A DNA stretch of 64,000 nucleotides. Source: Treponema pectinovorum. GTDB taxonomy: Bacteria; Spirochaetota; Spirochaetia; Treponematales; Treponemataceae. Within the stretch, counting starts at the first letter, position 1. Every line of letters begins with the position of its first letter. The position numbers and the translations under genes are program-made. The stretch lies in contig NZ_UFQO01000004.1 of the NCBI RefSeq assembly GCF_900497595.1, positions 124,001 through 188,000 on the forward strand, read 5' to 3'. Shown one piece after another: positions 1 to 9,048 of the stretch. Below the pieces are notes generated by a model. The model had not been told where the DNA came from and ran no database searches. It saw only the letters and a program-made list of their open reading frames with translations.

Positions 1-1
1 T

Positions 2-61
2 GGAAATGTCAATTTTGAGGAAGATGTTAAAGGCAGCCACGAAGCGACTATTTTGGAATAG
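2..61 (+). CDS. C-terminal end of a protein, possibly PurM (partial)
   Basis: An open frame enters from the left edge and ends at TAG 59-61; the visible tail of 19 residues ends in GSHEATILE. The purN start lies 9 bases further on, so the two genes are probably co-transcribed. PurM (phosphoribosylformylglycinamidine cyclo-ligase) often precedes purN, and its C-terminus typically runs into a VxGxxExxI-type end, which this tail resembles. Only 19 residues are visible, so the identity is inferred mainly from context. Confidence 0.45.
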   Translation, partial: GNVNFEEDVKGSHEATILE

Positions 62-70
62 GGCAGAAAA

Positions 71-703
71 ATGAGCATTAAAATTGCTGTTTTGGTTTCT
101 GGAGGCGGGACAAACCTTCAGGCCTTAATAGATTACGAAAAATCAAATCCAGCTTGTCCGTATCACATTCAGGCTGTAATTGCCGACACAAAAAAAGCTT
201 ATGCATTGCAACGTGCTGCGGCTGCTGGAATTAAAACTTTTGTAGTTTCGCCTTTTGCTGTTCTTGGAGAAGAAAAAGCAAAATCATCTTCCAAAGAAGA
301 AAAAAGGCTTGCAGTTTCTGATGCGGCACTAAAAGTTGCTCTGGAAAAGGAATGCGATGCAATTGTTCTTGCAGGATGGCTCACTGTTTTATCTGGCGAA
401 ATAATAGAAAAGTATTCTGGAAAAATTGTAAATTTGCATCCCGCACTCTTACCAAAATTTGGTGGAGTGGGAATGTGGGGACATAATGTTCACAAAGCGG
501 TAATTGACTCTGGAGAAAAAGAATCTGGTTGTACTGTGCATCTGGTCGACTCCGGCTGCGACACTGGGAAAATCTTGGTTCAAAAAAAAGTGCCTGTTTT
601 GCCTTTAGACACTCCAGAATCTTTATACGAGAGAATTGCACCAGAAGAACACAAAGCGATTGTGGAAGGCGTGTGTCTCTTGGCAAAATCTCTTGGTGCT
701 TAA
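71..703 (+). CDS. purN: Phosphoribosylglycinamide formyltransferase PurN
   Basis: PurN transfers a formyl group from 10-formyl-tetrahydrofolate to GAR, the third step of de novo purine synthesis, in the cytoplasm. The N-terminus VLVSGGGTNLQALID is the phosphate-binding loop of the family. NLHPALLPKFGG in the middle holds the catalytic Asn and His. The later segment GCTVHLVDSGCDTG supplies the conserved Asp, and the GMWGHNVHKAV variant is seen in a subset of bacterial PurN. At 210 residues the length is normal. The ATG follows a GGCAGAAAA stretch that is only a weak ribosome-binding site, fitting coupling to the gene just upstream. Confidence 0.95.
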   Translation: MSIKIAVLVSGGGTNLQALIDYEKSNPACPYHIQAVIADTKKAYALQRAAAAGIKTFVVSPFAVLGEEKAKSSSKEEKRLAVSDAALKVALEKECDAIVLAGWLTVLSGEIIEKYSGKIVNLHPALLPKFGGVGMWGHNVHKAVIDSGEKESGCTVHLVDSGCDTGKILVQKKVPVLPLDTPESLYERIAPEEHKAIVEGVCLLAKSLGA

Positions 704-725
704 ACTCTTAAAAATTGCGATTTTT

Positions 726-779
726 AATTTCTTTGTATTTTTTAGTTTCTTTGTATGCTTTAGTTTCTTTGTATGTAGG
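726..779. repeat. 18-bp imperfect tandem repeat, three units
   Basis: Three consecutive 18-base units (726-743, 744-761, 762-779) share the core TTTCTTTGTAT. They lie between the convergent purN and OmpA-domain genes. The third unit is inside the minus-strand gene and encodes its last six codons. The other two follow its stop codon. Confidence 0.7.
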
Positions 780-2094
780 TTGCCTTTGGACGAGCGGTTA
801 TCACTACGCGGCGGTTTAGAGCTCTTCCTTCGTCTGTTGCATTGCTTGCAATAGGTTGTGTTCCACCGTAGCCTCTGTAACTGAACAGATTTTTGTCTAA
901 GCCGTTTTTTACGAGTTCTCCGATTATCGTTTGTGTACGCTGAATGCTAAGCCTCATCTGTCCTTCTGGTTTTTGCACATCTGCAGTGTGCCCTTCAACT
1001 AAAATCGTGTATGCGTTATCTATATTTATCTTTTTTAGACTTTCTGCAAGCTTTTGCAATTTTGGCAGCTCGCTTTGCAGGAGTTCAGGGCTGTCTGCCA
1101 CAAATTTTAACTCGTAGAGAATTTGAATTCCTCGGATTGTATCTTCGATTTGTGGTTCATCTTCTTCGTTTGTAAAAAGGTATTGCTTTAATTCTCTTAT
1201 TGCAGCGTAATATTCTGCATTTTTTTCTGGTGCGGAAACCTTTGTTATGAGATTTTCTTTATCTAAAAGGATTACGACTTTGCCCTGTCTTAAAAGTTCA
1301 AGGTTTGCAGGAACGCTCAATATTTTTAAAGCGTCTTTTCTTGAAATTACAGGATCTGTTCTAAATCTGCCGTAAACTTTTCGCGCGCTTATGTGCAAGG
1401 GATCAATTCCAATCCTGTCTTTGTAGCGATTTTCGTCTTCCGACCAGTCGTAGTGAACAAAGCCCTGCTCAGATTCTATTTTTGGATCTCCCATGTTTCG
1501 CTCGTAGATTAAGTTCATATCTTCATCCCAAATTTCTGGGAAAAAACAAGGTTTTACGACATCTTTTGTAAATTCGCCGTGTACACTTAAAGAACCGCGA
1601 GCATCGATTATTATTCCTGTGTAAGGACGGCTCGGGACTGTTTCTATCGGTTTTGAATTTTTATATGGAGTTTTGTGTTTTATTAAAATTGAAGAAAGGC
1701 GCAGAGTGTCGAGGTTGTGTATCACCTGCAAAACGGAACTTGAGTTTATAAAAATTCCTGGAGTTTTTTTAGAAGTGTTTACGATTGTTCTTAAATCTTC
1801 AAGCGTTATATCGTCACAAAGAACCAAATCTGCAAGTTGTGTATTTGAATTTACATAAGTGGTAAGCAGAGGGTCTTTTATGAGCTGTGTCAGCTGAGTG
1901 TTTATTAAGTCCACCGCAGTCAACTTCCCAGAAGGCATTTGAATGTTTGCCTTGTCTAAATCTATTTTTACAGATGATGAGAATATATTTTTTGTCCAGT
2001 CGATTACACTTTCGCAAGTGATTGAACCGTCTTGGCAAAATATTTGTGCCAGTGTAAAAAGAGCAAAAAAGGAAATCAATAAATTTTTTTTCAA
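760..2094 (-). CDS. OmpA-domain periplasmic protein (Tp0624-like)
   Basis: This 444-residue protein begins with a signal peptide (MKKNLLISFFALFTLAQIFC). It ends, at roughly residues 335-440, with an OmpA/MotB-type peptidoglycan-binding domain: VEGHTADV, RTQTIIGELVKNGL and the NRRVVI signature near the end. The long middle region (around 150-260, with VHYDW and DPLHISARKVYGRFRTDP) belongs to no domain I can name. The same N-terminal plus OmpA arrangement is known for Treponema pallidum Tp0624, which I believe is the relative. The start is TTG at 2094-2092, chosen because GGAG sits six bases upstream; there is no ATG nearby. Its role is probably anchoring the outer membrane or periplasmic machinery to peptidoglycan. 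Confidence 0.85.
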   Translation of the reverse strand: MKKNLLISFFALFTLAQIFCQDGSITCESVIDWTKNIFSSSVKIDLDKANIQMPSGKLTAVDLINTQLTQLIKDPLLTTYVNSNTQLADLVLCDDITLEDLRTIVNTSKKTPGIFINSSSVLQVIHNLDTLRLSSILIKHKTPYKNSKPIETVPSRPYTGIIIDARGSLSVHGEFTKDVVKPCFFPEIWDEDMNLIYERNMGDPKIESEQGFVHYDWSEDENRYKDRIGIDPLHISARKVYGRFRTDPVISRKDALKILSVPANLELLRQGKVVILLDKENLITKVSAPEKNAEYYAAIRELKQYLFTNEEDEPQIEDTIRGIQILYELKFVADSPELLQSELPKLQKLAESLKKINIDNAYTILVEGHTADVQKPEGQMRLSIQRTQTIIGELVKNGLDKNLFSYRGYGGTQPIASNATDEGRALNRRVVITARPKATYIQRN

Positions 2095-2164
2095 ATTAGT
2101 CTCCGTTTTTATAATTTGATTGTGCGTTTTTTTTTAGCAGAGTCCTTTTTGATTTTCGGCGATT

Positions 2165-3301
2165 TTAGCTTTTGATATAAAGAATTTTTCCTATGCTTAA
2201 AACTTCGTTGTCTCTTATTTTATTTGCATCTTTTAATTCTTGCACGCTAACTCCGTACTTTTTTGAAATTGACCAAAGCGTTTCACCTTTTTGAACTGTA
2301 TGCATTATAAATGCCTTTTGCGGTAAATGATTTGATTTTCCTGTTATCTCTTCTATTGCGATTTCTGCACTGCGTTTCATTCCGCTTGGTAAGCGCAAAG
2401 AATATATGCTCGCTGGCGGAGTAAAGCCTTTTAAAAGCGCGGAATTTAGATTTTGCAAAATTTCGCTTTCCATCTTTAATTCAGAGGCGAGCCTTTCGAG
2501 AGAAATTTTTTCTTTCGTCGTTATGTAGTCAAATTCCGCATATCGTGTCGATTTTGTTATTTCTGGAAGTTGTATTTCGTATTTTTTTCCGTCTGTAGCA
2601 AGTGCGCAGATTGCAAGCATTTTTGGAACATATTGTACGCTTTCATCTCTTAAAAGAGAATGTTCCGCCAAATACCAAAATGATTTTACCTTTGCGTTTT
2701 TTAACGCGCGTTTCATTGCACCTTTCCCGCAGTTATATGCTGCTATGGCAAGAGCCCAATCTTTAAATTCTGCGTAATTTTCTTGCAATTTTGAAAGCGC
2801 CGCATCTGTGCTTTTCCAAGGGTCGTAGCGATCGTCTACGTATTGGCTTTTTTTTAAAAATCCATCCAAAGAGTTGTCCATAAACTGCCAAAGTCCGCGA
2901 GCCCCACTTTTGCTTACCGCCATTGGTTTGTATTCGCTTTCTACAACAGGAAGATATTCGATTGCTGGTGGCATTCTGCGTTTTTTTAATTCTTGGCGCA
3001 CATATAATCTGTAAATTTCAGCTCTGTCTAAAATTTCAAAAAGATTTTTTCGTGCAAAGGAAGTTGTGTATTTTTTTATATATGAATTGATTGAATTTTG
3101 TGAGTAAGGTGAAGGGGGGATTTTTATTCCGCCAATATCTTTTAAAATGTCAGGATTTGCAAAGGTGCTTGATTCAATTTTTTGTGTGGATTTTTTTTGA
3201 GAGGGTTCTCCATTTGAAGAAGCATTTTTTGTTTGAGTTAAAGCTGGAATGATGCAAAAAAAACAGGCAAAGAGGATAGCCCCTTTACATTTTTTCGCCA
3301 T
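2165..3301 (-). CDS. Membrane-bound lytic transglycosylase with LysM (MltD-like)
   Basis: An exported enzyme predicted to cleave peptidoglycan glycan strands. A signal peptide covers about the first 22 residues. The SLT (goose-lysozyme-like) domain shows YLPVVESEYKPMAVS with the catalytic Glu, then SGARGLWQFM and AIAAYNCGKGAM, all in family order. One LysM domain closes the protein (HTVQKGETLWSISKKYGV...). At 378 residues with a single LysM it is shorter than E. coli MltD, which has more LysM repeats. It starts inside the end of the upstream lipoprotein gene (17-base overlap), so the two are translated from one message. Confidence 0.9.
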   Translation of the reverse strand: MAKKCKGAILFACFFCIIPALTQTKNASSNGEPSQKKSTQKIESSTFANPDILKDIGGIKIPPSPYSQNSINSYIKKYTTSFARKNLFEILDRAEIYRLYVRQELKKRRMPPAIEYLPVVESEYKPMAVSKSGARGLWQFMDNSLDGFLKKSQYVDDRYDPWKSTDAALSKLQENYAEFKDWALAIAAYNCGKGAMKRALKNAKVKSFWYLAEHSLLRDESVQYVPKMLAICALATDGKKYEIQLPEITKSTRYAEFDYITTKEKISLERLASELKMESEILQNLNSALLKGFTPPASIYSLRLPSGMKRSAEIAIEEITGKSNHLPQKAFIMHTVQKGETLWSISKKYGVSVQELKDANKIRDNEVLSIGKILYIKS

Positions 3302-4313
3302 AGTAAATGCCTGCCCATTCCCAGCGACCGTGAATTTCTGGGTCTACAGGAAAGTTTACCTTTCTAAAGTAGAGATACCAGACCGGCATATAAGGGCTCC
3401 ATCCAGTTGAGCGAAGATAGGCTTCGTTTGGATTTGAAGTTTCGTCGAGCTTCTCGTTGTAGCGAATTCTTTGCCCAACCATAAAACCTCGCATCGAAAA
3501 ATTTTCCAAGGCGTTTGCATCGGTTTCATTAGACTTCCAACTCATTGCAAAAAAATTGACTTTAGAACGGTATTTGTCTAAAGACCGCCAGTCGTATTGC
3601 TTTATCGCTTTTTTTACAGAATCTTCAAGCGATGCAAGCGAGTCGAAAGTCCAGTCCTTTGAAGAATTTGAAAAATTGACCATTTTTTTTGCTGTGGAAT
3701 ACGCGTCTTGAATTCCCGCAATTTGAATTGTGGAAGCGTCTGGTTGATTTAAAAACATTGAATACGCTTTTAAAGCTTGATTGTATTCGCCTTCTTTTTC
3801 GTATTCCATCGCAAGTCGTACGTACATCTCTGTAATGCTTACAAGTGAAGGAAATCGGCTTACAAGCTGATTAAAATATGAAATTCTATTTGCAGAATTT
3901 TTGCTTATCTTTATAAGATTTTGAAGGCAAATAAAATGAACAGATTTTCCTTGAACCAATAAATCAGGGTAGTTTTTTAAAATGCGGTCAAAATAGTAGC
4001 CTGCTACCGGTTCGGCTCCGTTTTCTAGGTAATTTGACGCAACGAGCAAAAGCCAGTAAGCGTTATATATATCTTCTGGATGCTTTTCGACCCAATCGGT
4101 TAAAAACAAAGTCATTTCGCTTGAATTGTTTGATGTGTAAAGTGAATTTGCAATCCTGTTTATTACAGCGTATCTAGATTGTGCAGAAAGGCTTTCGTCT
4201 TTTAAAAGTGCTTGAAGCTGTGTCATAACATAAGAATTTTTTGAAGCACCGCAGGAAAAAAAACAAAGCAAACAAAAGCAAAAAACAATAAAAGTTTTTA
4301 TCTTTAACTTCAT
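3285..4313 (-). CDS. Exported lipoprotein with helical repeats, function unknown
   Basis: The start MKLKIKTFIVFCFCLLCFFSCG gives a lipoprotein signal with the acylation Cys near residue 21. The rest of the 342 residues is rich in amphipathic helices of TPR character (for example YEKEGEYNQALKAYSMFL), ending in an aromatic-rich tail. No catalytic motif is visible. It is the first gene of a two-gene unit with the lytic transglycosylase, so a scaffold role in cell-wall turnover is a reasonable inference. The ATG has no ribosome-binding site. A good promoter ends six bases before it (see 4320-4348), so the message is probably leaderless. Confidence 0.75.
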   Translation of the reverse strand: MKLKIKTFIVFCFCLLCFFSCGASKNSYVMTQLQALLKDESLSAQSRYAVINRIANSLYTSNNSSEMTLFLTDWVEKHPEDIYNAYWLLLVASNYLENGAEPVAGYYFDRILKNYPDLLVQGKSVHFICLQNLIKISKNSANRISYFNQLVSRFPSLVSITEMYVRLAMEYEKEGEYNQALKAYSMFLNQPDASTIQIAGIQDAYSTAKKMVNFSNSSKDWTFDSLASLEDSVKKAIKQYDWRSLDKYRSKVNFFAMSWKSNETDANALENFSMRGFMVGQRIRYNEKLDETSNPNEAYLRSTGWSPYMPVWYLYFRKVNFPVDPEIHGRWEWAGIYYGEKM

Positions 4314-4319
4314 ATTTAA

Positions 4320-4348
4320 AGATTAACAAAGTGCTTTGTTATTGGCAA
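4320..4348 (-). promoter_or_regulatory. Promoter with embedded palindromic operator
   Basis: On the minus strand TTGCCA (4348-4343), a 17-base spacer and TAATCT (4325-4320) are followed by six bases and the ATG of the lipoprotein gene. The spacer is almost filled by an 18-base perfect palindrome, TAACAAAG-TG-CTTTGTTA on the plus strand at 4324-4341, placed where a repressor would block RNA polymerase. It also lies about 70 bases upstream of the divergent plus-strand gene. Confidence 0.55.
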
Positions 4349-4409
4349 GGGGGCTATTCTTATTGTATTCTATACTTTGAATTCGCTTATAGTTTTAAAG
4401 GTTTAGGGA

Positions 4410-4997
4410 ATGAAAAAATTAACGGCAGCTACTTTAAATATGGTTTTAGCATTGGGAGTTATCTGCATACTCACTGGAATTCTTTTTTTTGTGCGAGTGT
4501 CGTCAAAATTGAATGCACAAATAGAAACTTGGACTGTATTCGTAACTGTAATTGGAGCGTTTGTCTTTTACCTTTCACTCATAAAATTTAACTATGCTCT
4601 GGTATTTTTTTCTGGACTTTTTTCTGTCTTGGCGGGTTTTTTCTTTATGATATTGAGCTCTGGGGTTATTGGTGCTGGTGTTTCTAGCCTGTGGCCTTTT
4701 GTAATTGTTCTGGCAGGAATTTCTTTGATGTTCACAGGTATTGCAAAAGACAGGCGAATTCGCGTTTCTTATTTTTTCCCTTCGATGATGCTTGTTTTCT
4801 TGGGTTTGTTTTTCATGCTTTTTTCGCTTGATATAATCGATATGTCGTTTAGAAAATGGATTTCTATTTTTTGGCCACTTTTCCCATTCCTTTTGGGGCT
4901 CTCTTTGGTGGTGCTGTTTTTGATTCAGCAAAATCCAGCTTCTCATTTTCCTTATGACACGAGCGAAAGCGAAGACGAAATGGTTGCTAGGGAATGA
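4410..4997 (+). CDS. Six-helix membrane protein, unknown function
   Basis: I do not recognise a family. The 195 residues contain about six hydrophobic segments (near 10-28, 39-57, 62-83, 88-105, 113-135 and 147-168) separated by very short loops. The third, fourth and sixth include the repeated pattern LWPFxxxLAG or FWPLxPFLLG, which suggests an internal duplication of a three-helix unit. The C-terminus is short and acidic. The ATG follows a TTTAGGGA site. Its stop overlaps the start of the TPR lipoprotein gene (ATGA), so the pair is translationally coupled. Confidence 0.7.
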   Translation: MKKLTAATLNMVLALGVICILTGILFFVRVSSKLNAQIETWTVFVTVIGAFVFYLSLIKFNYALVFFSGLFSVLAGFFFMILSSGVIGAGVSSLWPFVIVLAGISLMFTGIAKDRRIRVSYFFPSMMLVFLGLFFMLFSLDIIDMSFRKWISIFWPLFPFLLGLSLVVLFLIQQNPASHFPYDTSESEDEMVARE

Positions 4998-6736
4998 GGC
5001 GTTTTTTAGACTTTATAAAAGTCGCTTCGCTTCCAATAATATTTTTCTCCTGCGCATCTTCTCCAAAAGCAGTTTTGCAACCAAAAGATCACATAGAATC
5101 GACTTACGAGGCAGATGCTTCAGAAGCCATCGCTCTGGCAGTTCCTCCTGCAAAAGAAAAAAATTTTTTTTCTGGAGTTTCAAAAGAAGCGGTGCAAGCG
5201 GTAGAAAACGGCTCTCCAGAATCGATAACCAAAGCTTATTCTCTTTTAAGAAAAGATTCTTCTTTGTATTCAAATAACGAAAAAATCCTTTTAAATGTGG
5301 CAACTTCGCTCATGAGCATACTTTGGAAAAGCGAAAATGTTTCGGTTGGGCTTTTTGATTCCTTACCACCGAATCCTTACAGCGGTGCGATAGATTCTGC
5401 AAGGCAAGGAATTTATGATGAAAGCACTGGAAATTCAGATTTTTTAACTTTGGTGTTGCCTTCTTTGGTTTTAGTAACCTCAGAAACTCGAAGCGATTAT
5501 TATGAAAAATCCTTTGACTCTTTGACCGCTGCCTTAAAAATAAATGAAAATAGTGTTTTGGCAAATTATCTGATGGGTTCGCTTTTTAAACGCCAAAAAA
5601 AATACAAGGAAGCGTATCCGTACTTTCAAAAAGCAAGGGAATATTCCAAAACTTGTGTAGAAACAAATCTCGCCTTTGCAGACATAAATTATAGAATTTC
5701 AGACTACAATTCTGCGCTTTCAATTTCAAAATCGATATTGGAAGAAAATCCTGTTTACGTTCCGGCTTTAAAACTTTGCTCTTTATCCTGTTTCGATCTG
5801 GGAGATTTGGATGAAAGTGAACTTTATGTTGCAAAAGTTTTACAGCAGGAGCCAGAAAATTCTTCGTATCTGCTTTTTAGGGCCAAAATTCTCGTAGAAA
5901 AAAAAGATTATATCCGCGCTGCTTCGCTTTTGGATGTTTATGCAAGGGCGGATTCTAAAAACCGTGAATATTTGGTTTTGCGCACAAAAGTTCAGAAAGA
6001 CTGGAATAAGAATATGAGTGCGGCTTCTGCAACTATAGAAAAAGCATTGCTTTTGTATCCTGATGATGAAGAAATAATACTGACCGCCGCTTTTTTGGCA
6101 GCAGAAACGGGAATGAAGATAAATCAAAAGAGTGCAGGAGAACTTGCTTCTTTAATACTTCAAAAAGATGAAAAAAATGTAGATGCCTTGCAGATAAAGA
6201 TTGCTGATTTGATACAGCAAAAAAAGTGGGGCGAAGCGTATTCGGTTTCTTCTTCATTGATAAGATTAAAAAATTCTCCAAAGGATGCGATTTTTACGCA
6301 TATTTCAATCTGTCTTTCTAGCGGTAAAAAAGATGAAGCTTGGAATTTAATTGCTTCATTATACGAGCACGACCCAAAAGACGAAGAAGTTCTTCAAACT
6401 TTTATAAAGGTTTTAATTTCGACCGACCGCAATGCTCGCGCTTTAAAGATTATTGAACAAACTCTTCCGTCTGCAAATTCAAGGCTAAAAAGTTTTTTGT
6501 ATTATCAAAAGAGTTTTATTTCGACTACAGAAGATGCGATTCTCCTGGATTTGCGTTCAAGTCTTACAGCAAATCCTCGAAATAAAGATGCTTTGTTTAG
6601 GTTATATCAAATCTATTTCAACAAAAAAGAATACAGAAAAGCACAATATTATTTAAAGCAGGTTGTTTCTCTTTCACCAGCAGATGAAAGCCTTCTAAAA
6701 TTAAATTCGGAACTTGAAATCTTTCTATCCAAGTAA
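4994..6736 (+). CDS. TPR-repeat lipoprotein
   Basis: The N-terminus MRRFLDFIKVASLPIIFFSCAS is a lipoprotein signal with Cys near residue 20. Most of the 580 residues are tetratricopeptide repeats, recognisable as ANYLMGSLFKRQKKYKEAYP, LFRAKILVEKKDYIRAASLL and RLYQIYFNKKEYRKAQYYL. TPR lipoproteins usually act as assembly platforms at the outer or inner membrane. The start overlaps the stop of the preceding membrane-protein gene by four bases. There is no other clue to its partner. Confidence 0.8.
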   Translation: MRRFLDFIKVASLPIIFFSCASSPKAVLQPKDHIESTYEADASEAIALAVPPAKEKNFFSGVSKEAVQAVENGSPESITKAYSLLRKDSSLYSNNEKILLNVATSLMSILWKSENVSVGLFDSLPPNPYSGAIDSARQGIYDESTGNSDFLTLVLPSLVLVTSETRSDYYEKSFDSLTAALKINENSVLANYLMGSLFKRQKKYKEAYPYFQKAREYSKTCVETNLAFADINYRISDYNSALSISKSILEENPVYVPALKLCSLSCFDLGDLDESELYVAKVLQQEPENSSYLLFRAKILVEKKDYIRAASLLDVYARADSKNREYLVLRTKVQKDWNKNMSAASATIEKALLLYPDDEEIILTAAFLAAETGMKINQKSAGELASLILQKDEKNVDALQIKIADLIQQKKWGEAYSVSSSLIRLKNSPKDAIFTHISICLSSGKKDEAWNLIASLYEHDPKDEEVLQTFIKVLISTDRNARALKIIEQTLPSANSRLKSFLYYQKSFISTTEDAILLDLRSSLTANPRNKDALFRLYQIYFNKKEYRKAQYYLKQVVSLSPADESLLKLNSELEIFLSK

Positions 6737-6753
6737 TCATCATCCTTCTTAAC

Positions 6754-6783
6754 TTGACCACTCGACTATCAAAATGTTATCTT
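6754..6783 (+). promoter_or_regulatory. Promoter of the yajC-secDF operon
   Basis: TTGACC (6754-6759) and TATCTT (6778-6783) are separated by 18 bases and lie about 40 bases upstream of the yajC start, after the end of the TPR gene. This fits a sigma-70-type promoter for the Sec operon. Confidence 0.5.
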
Positions 6784-6822
6784 CTTATCGCTATAAATTT
6801 AAATTTAGTAAGGAAGGAAAAA

Positions 6823-7275
6823 ATGTCTTTTGTACCTTTATTGATGGCCGCTCCACAGGCTGGCCAACCACAAAATCAGAGCATTCTTATGTCTATTTTG
6901 CCGTTTGCGCTAATTATCGCAATCTTCTATTTCTTTATAATTCGCCCTCAAAATAAGAAACAGAAAGAAACAGAAAAAATGTTGAGCGCTATAAAAAAGG
7001 GCGATAAAGTAGTAACTATCGGTGGAATTCACGGCGTTGTAAGTTCCACAAAAGAAAAAACTGTAGTTGTAAAAGTTGATACAGACACGACTTTAGAATT
7101 CAATCGCTCTGCAATCGCTACTGTTATATCAGATAAAGTTGCTGAAAAACCTGCAAAAAAATCAAAAAAAGACGAGAAAAAAGTTGAAGAAGTTTCTAAG
7201 GCTGAAGATTCTGCAAAGACAGAAGAAAAACCTGCTGAAAATTCTACAACTGATGTTGAGTCGGAAAGCAAATAG
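6823..7275 (+). CDS. yajC: Sec translocon accessory subunit YajC
   Basis: YajC joins SecD and SecF in the inner-membrane complex that assists SecYEG. The single membrane helix (ILPFALIIAIFYFFIIRPQ) followed directly by basic residues and GDKVVTIGGIHGVV is the family hallmark. After about residue 105 there is an unusual Lys/Glu-rich tail (KPAKKSKKDEKK...), longer than in typical 110-residue YajC; the protein is 150 residues. The ATG at 6823 was chosen over upstream codons because AGGAAGGA sits just before it. secD follows after 24 bases. Confidence 0.92.
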   Translation: MSFVPLLMAAPQAGQPQNQSILMSILPFALIIAIFYFFIIRPQNKKQKETEKMLSAIKKGDKVVTIGGIHGVVSSTKEKTVVVKVDTDTTLEFNRSAIATVISDKVAEKPAKKSKKDEKKVEEVSKAEDSAKTEEKPAENSTTDVESESK

Positions 7276-7299
7276 GTTTTTCGGGGTGGAATTAAAAAA

Positions 7300-9048
7300 A
7301 TGAACAAACGAAGTCGTTTTATTCTAATTCTGGTTGTCTTGGCAGTTTGTGCTTTGTTTTTAAGACCGTCAATCTGCTGGTACTTTTGTACTCCAAACGA
7401 TGTTCAAGCTATCGCGTTGAGCTCTTTGGAAAAAATCAAAGATGAATCAGAAAAAAAGGCGAGAGAAGAAGTTGCTTCTCTCAGGACAAAAGCAAACCAA
7501 AATTCTTCTGCAACTTTGGATAAATCTTATTCTTATGTTGTAAAAGCTGCAAAAAAAGCATATAAAGCTGCAAAAAAACAAGTTCCAGCACAGATGGATA
7601 TTGCAGCAATTCTTTCTGCTTTTTCTAGCGCAGGTGAACTTCAGAATGTCTTTGAAGATTACTACAGAAATGAATATTTAAAAGCAAAGAATTTCTATAC
7701 GAATTCTGTAAAACTCGGTCTTGATTTGAGCGGTGGTATGAACATCATCGTAAAGGCTGACTTAGACGCTGCTCTTGCAAAGCAGAGAGAAACTTCAGAA
7801 GTTGATAATCCTGACGCTTTTAAAACTCAAGCGATGACACAGGCCTTGGAAACTTTAACTGCCTCAATCGACAAATTCGGTCTTTCTTCTCCTGTTATAC
7901 GTCAACAAGGCGAAGATAGAATCTATATCGAAATTCCAGGCTCTGCTGATGGAGAAAGCGTTAATTCAATCGTTCAGGGAAAAGGAATTTTGAACTTCCG
8001 CTTGGTAGATGAAAATGCGACAAATGCTTTTTCTGCTTATTATGCTTCTGTTGGACCTGACGCTTTTAACGAAGACGGCTCTTTGGCTAATCCTTCTATA
8101 ATTCCTGAAGATACAGAAGTTTTTGGATATTACACAAAAGATGCTTACGGACTTGACCAGAGAATTGGTTATATCGCAGTAAAAAAAGAAGTTTCCCTCG
8201 ACGGAAACCATGTAAAATCTGCACAGGTAAGCCGCGACCAGACAACTGGTCAAACAGAAGTAAACTTTTCGCTTGATTCTGAAGGTGCTACGATTTTTGC
8301 TGAATTTACAGGTGCACATGTAGGCGAACGCCTTGCAATCGTAAACGACAACAAAGTAAAGTCAGCTGCAACAATTCGTCAGGCAATTACTGGCGGAAAC
8401 GTAAGCCTTTCTGGTGGTTTTTCTGTTGAAGAAGCGCAAAATATTCAAAAAGTTCTTCAAACTTCTTATTTGGAAGTTCCTCTAAAAGTTGAAAGCCAGC
8501 AAATTGTTGGTGCATCTTTAGGAAAAGAAGCGATTCATCAAGGTATGATGGCATTGGCTTTGGGTCTTGGACTTGTTTTGATATTCATGCTTGTATACTA
8601 TCTTGGCGCAGGTTTTTATGCGGTTATCGCACAGATTTTGAACATGTACATAATGTTCTCTGTACTTTCGGCATTCAACTTGACGCTCACTCTCTCTTCT
8701 ATTGCAGGTATGATTTTAACTGTAGGTATGTCTGTAGACGCAAACGTAATCATATTCGAGCGCATAAAAGAAGAACTTGCTGTTGGTAAAAGCCGTGCGG
8801 CTGCAATCGCTTCTGGTTTTGACAACGCATTTTGGGCGATTATGGACTCTAACATTACAACCTTTATTGCGGCTTTGTTCCTTTCTCAGCTTGGAACTGG
8901 CTCAATTCAGGGATTTGCGGTTTCGCTTGCAATAGGTGTTTGTTCATCTGTATTTACCGCTCTTGTTATTTCTCGATTGATGTTCGACTTTAACACAGAT
9001 GTTATAGGACAAAAGAAAATCAGTATCGGCTGGGGAGTAAAACAATAA
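7300..9048 (+). CDS. secD: Protein translocase subunit SecD
   Basis: SecD uses the proton gradient to pull translocated proteins into the periplasm. An N-terminal helix (FILILVVLAVCALFL) is followed by a long Lys/Ala-rich segment (residues about 40-110) not present in short SecD proteins. Then come the conserved GLDLSGGMNIIV motif, the periplasmic head and five C-terminal helices with GMSVDANVIIFERIKEEL, the SecD D4 signature. Its stop overlaps the secF start by one base (TAATG), a sign of coupled, equimolar synthesis. At 582 residues it is of normal length. Confidence 0.97.
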   Translation: MNKRSRFILILVVLAVCALFLRPSICWYFCTPNDVQAIALSSLEKIKDESEKKAREEVASLRTKANQNSSATLDKSYSYVVKAAKKAYKAAKKQVPAQMDIAAILSAFSSAGELQNVFEDYYRNEYLKAKNFYTNSVKLGLDLSGGMNIIVKADLDAALAKQRETSEVDNPDAFKTQAMTQALETLTASIDKFGLSSPVIRQQGEDRIYIEIPGSADGESVNSIVQGKGILNFRLVDENATNAFSAYYASVGPDAFNEDGSLANPSIIPEDTEVFGYYTKDAYGLDQRIGYIAVKKEVSLDGNHVKSAQVSRDQTTGQTEVNFSLDSEGATIFAEFTGAHVGERLAIVNDNKVKSAATIRQAITGGNVSLSGGFSVEEAQNIQKVLQTSYLEVPLKVESQQIVGASLGKEAIHQGMMALALGLGLVLIFMLVYYLGAGFYAVIAQILNMYIMFSVLSAFNLTLTLSSIAGMILTVGMSVDANVIIFERIKEELAVGKSRAAAIASGFDNAFWAIMDSNITTFIAALFLSQLGTGSIQGFAVSLAIGVCSSVFTALVISRLMFDFNTDVIGQKKISIGWGVKQ

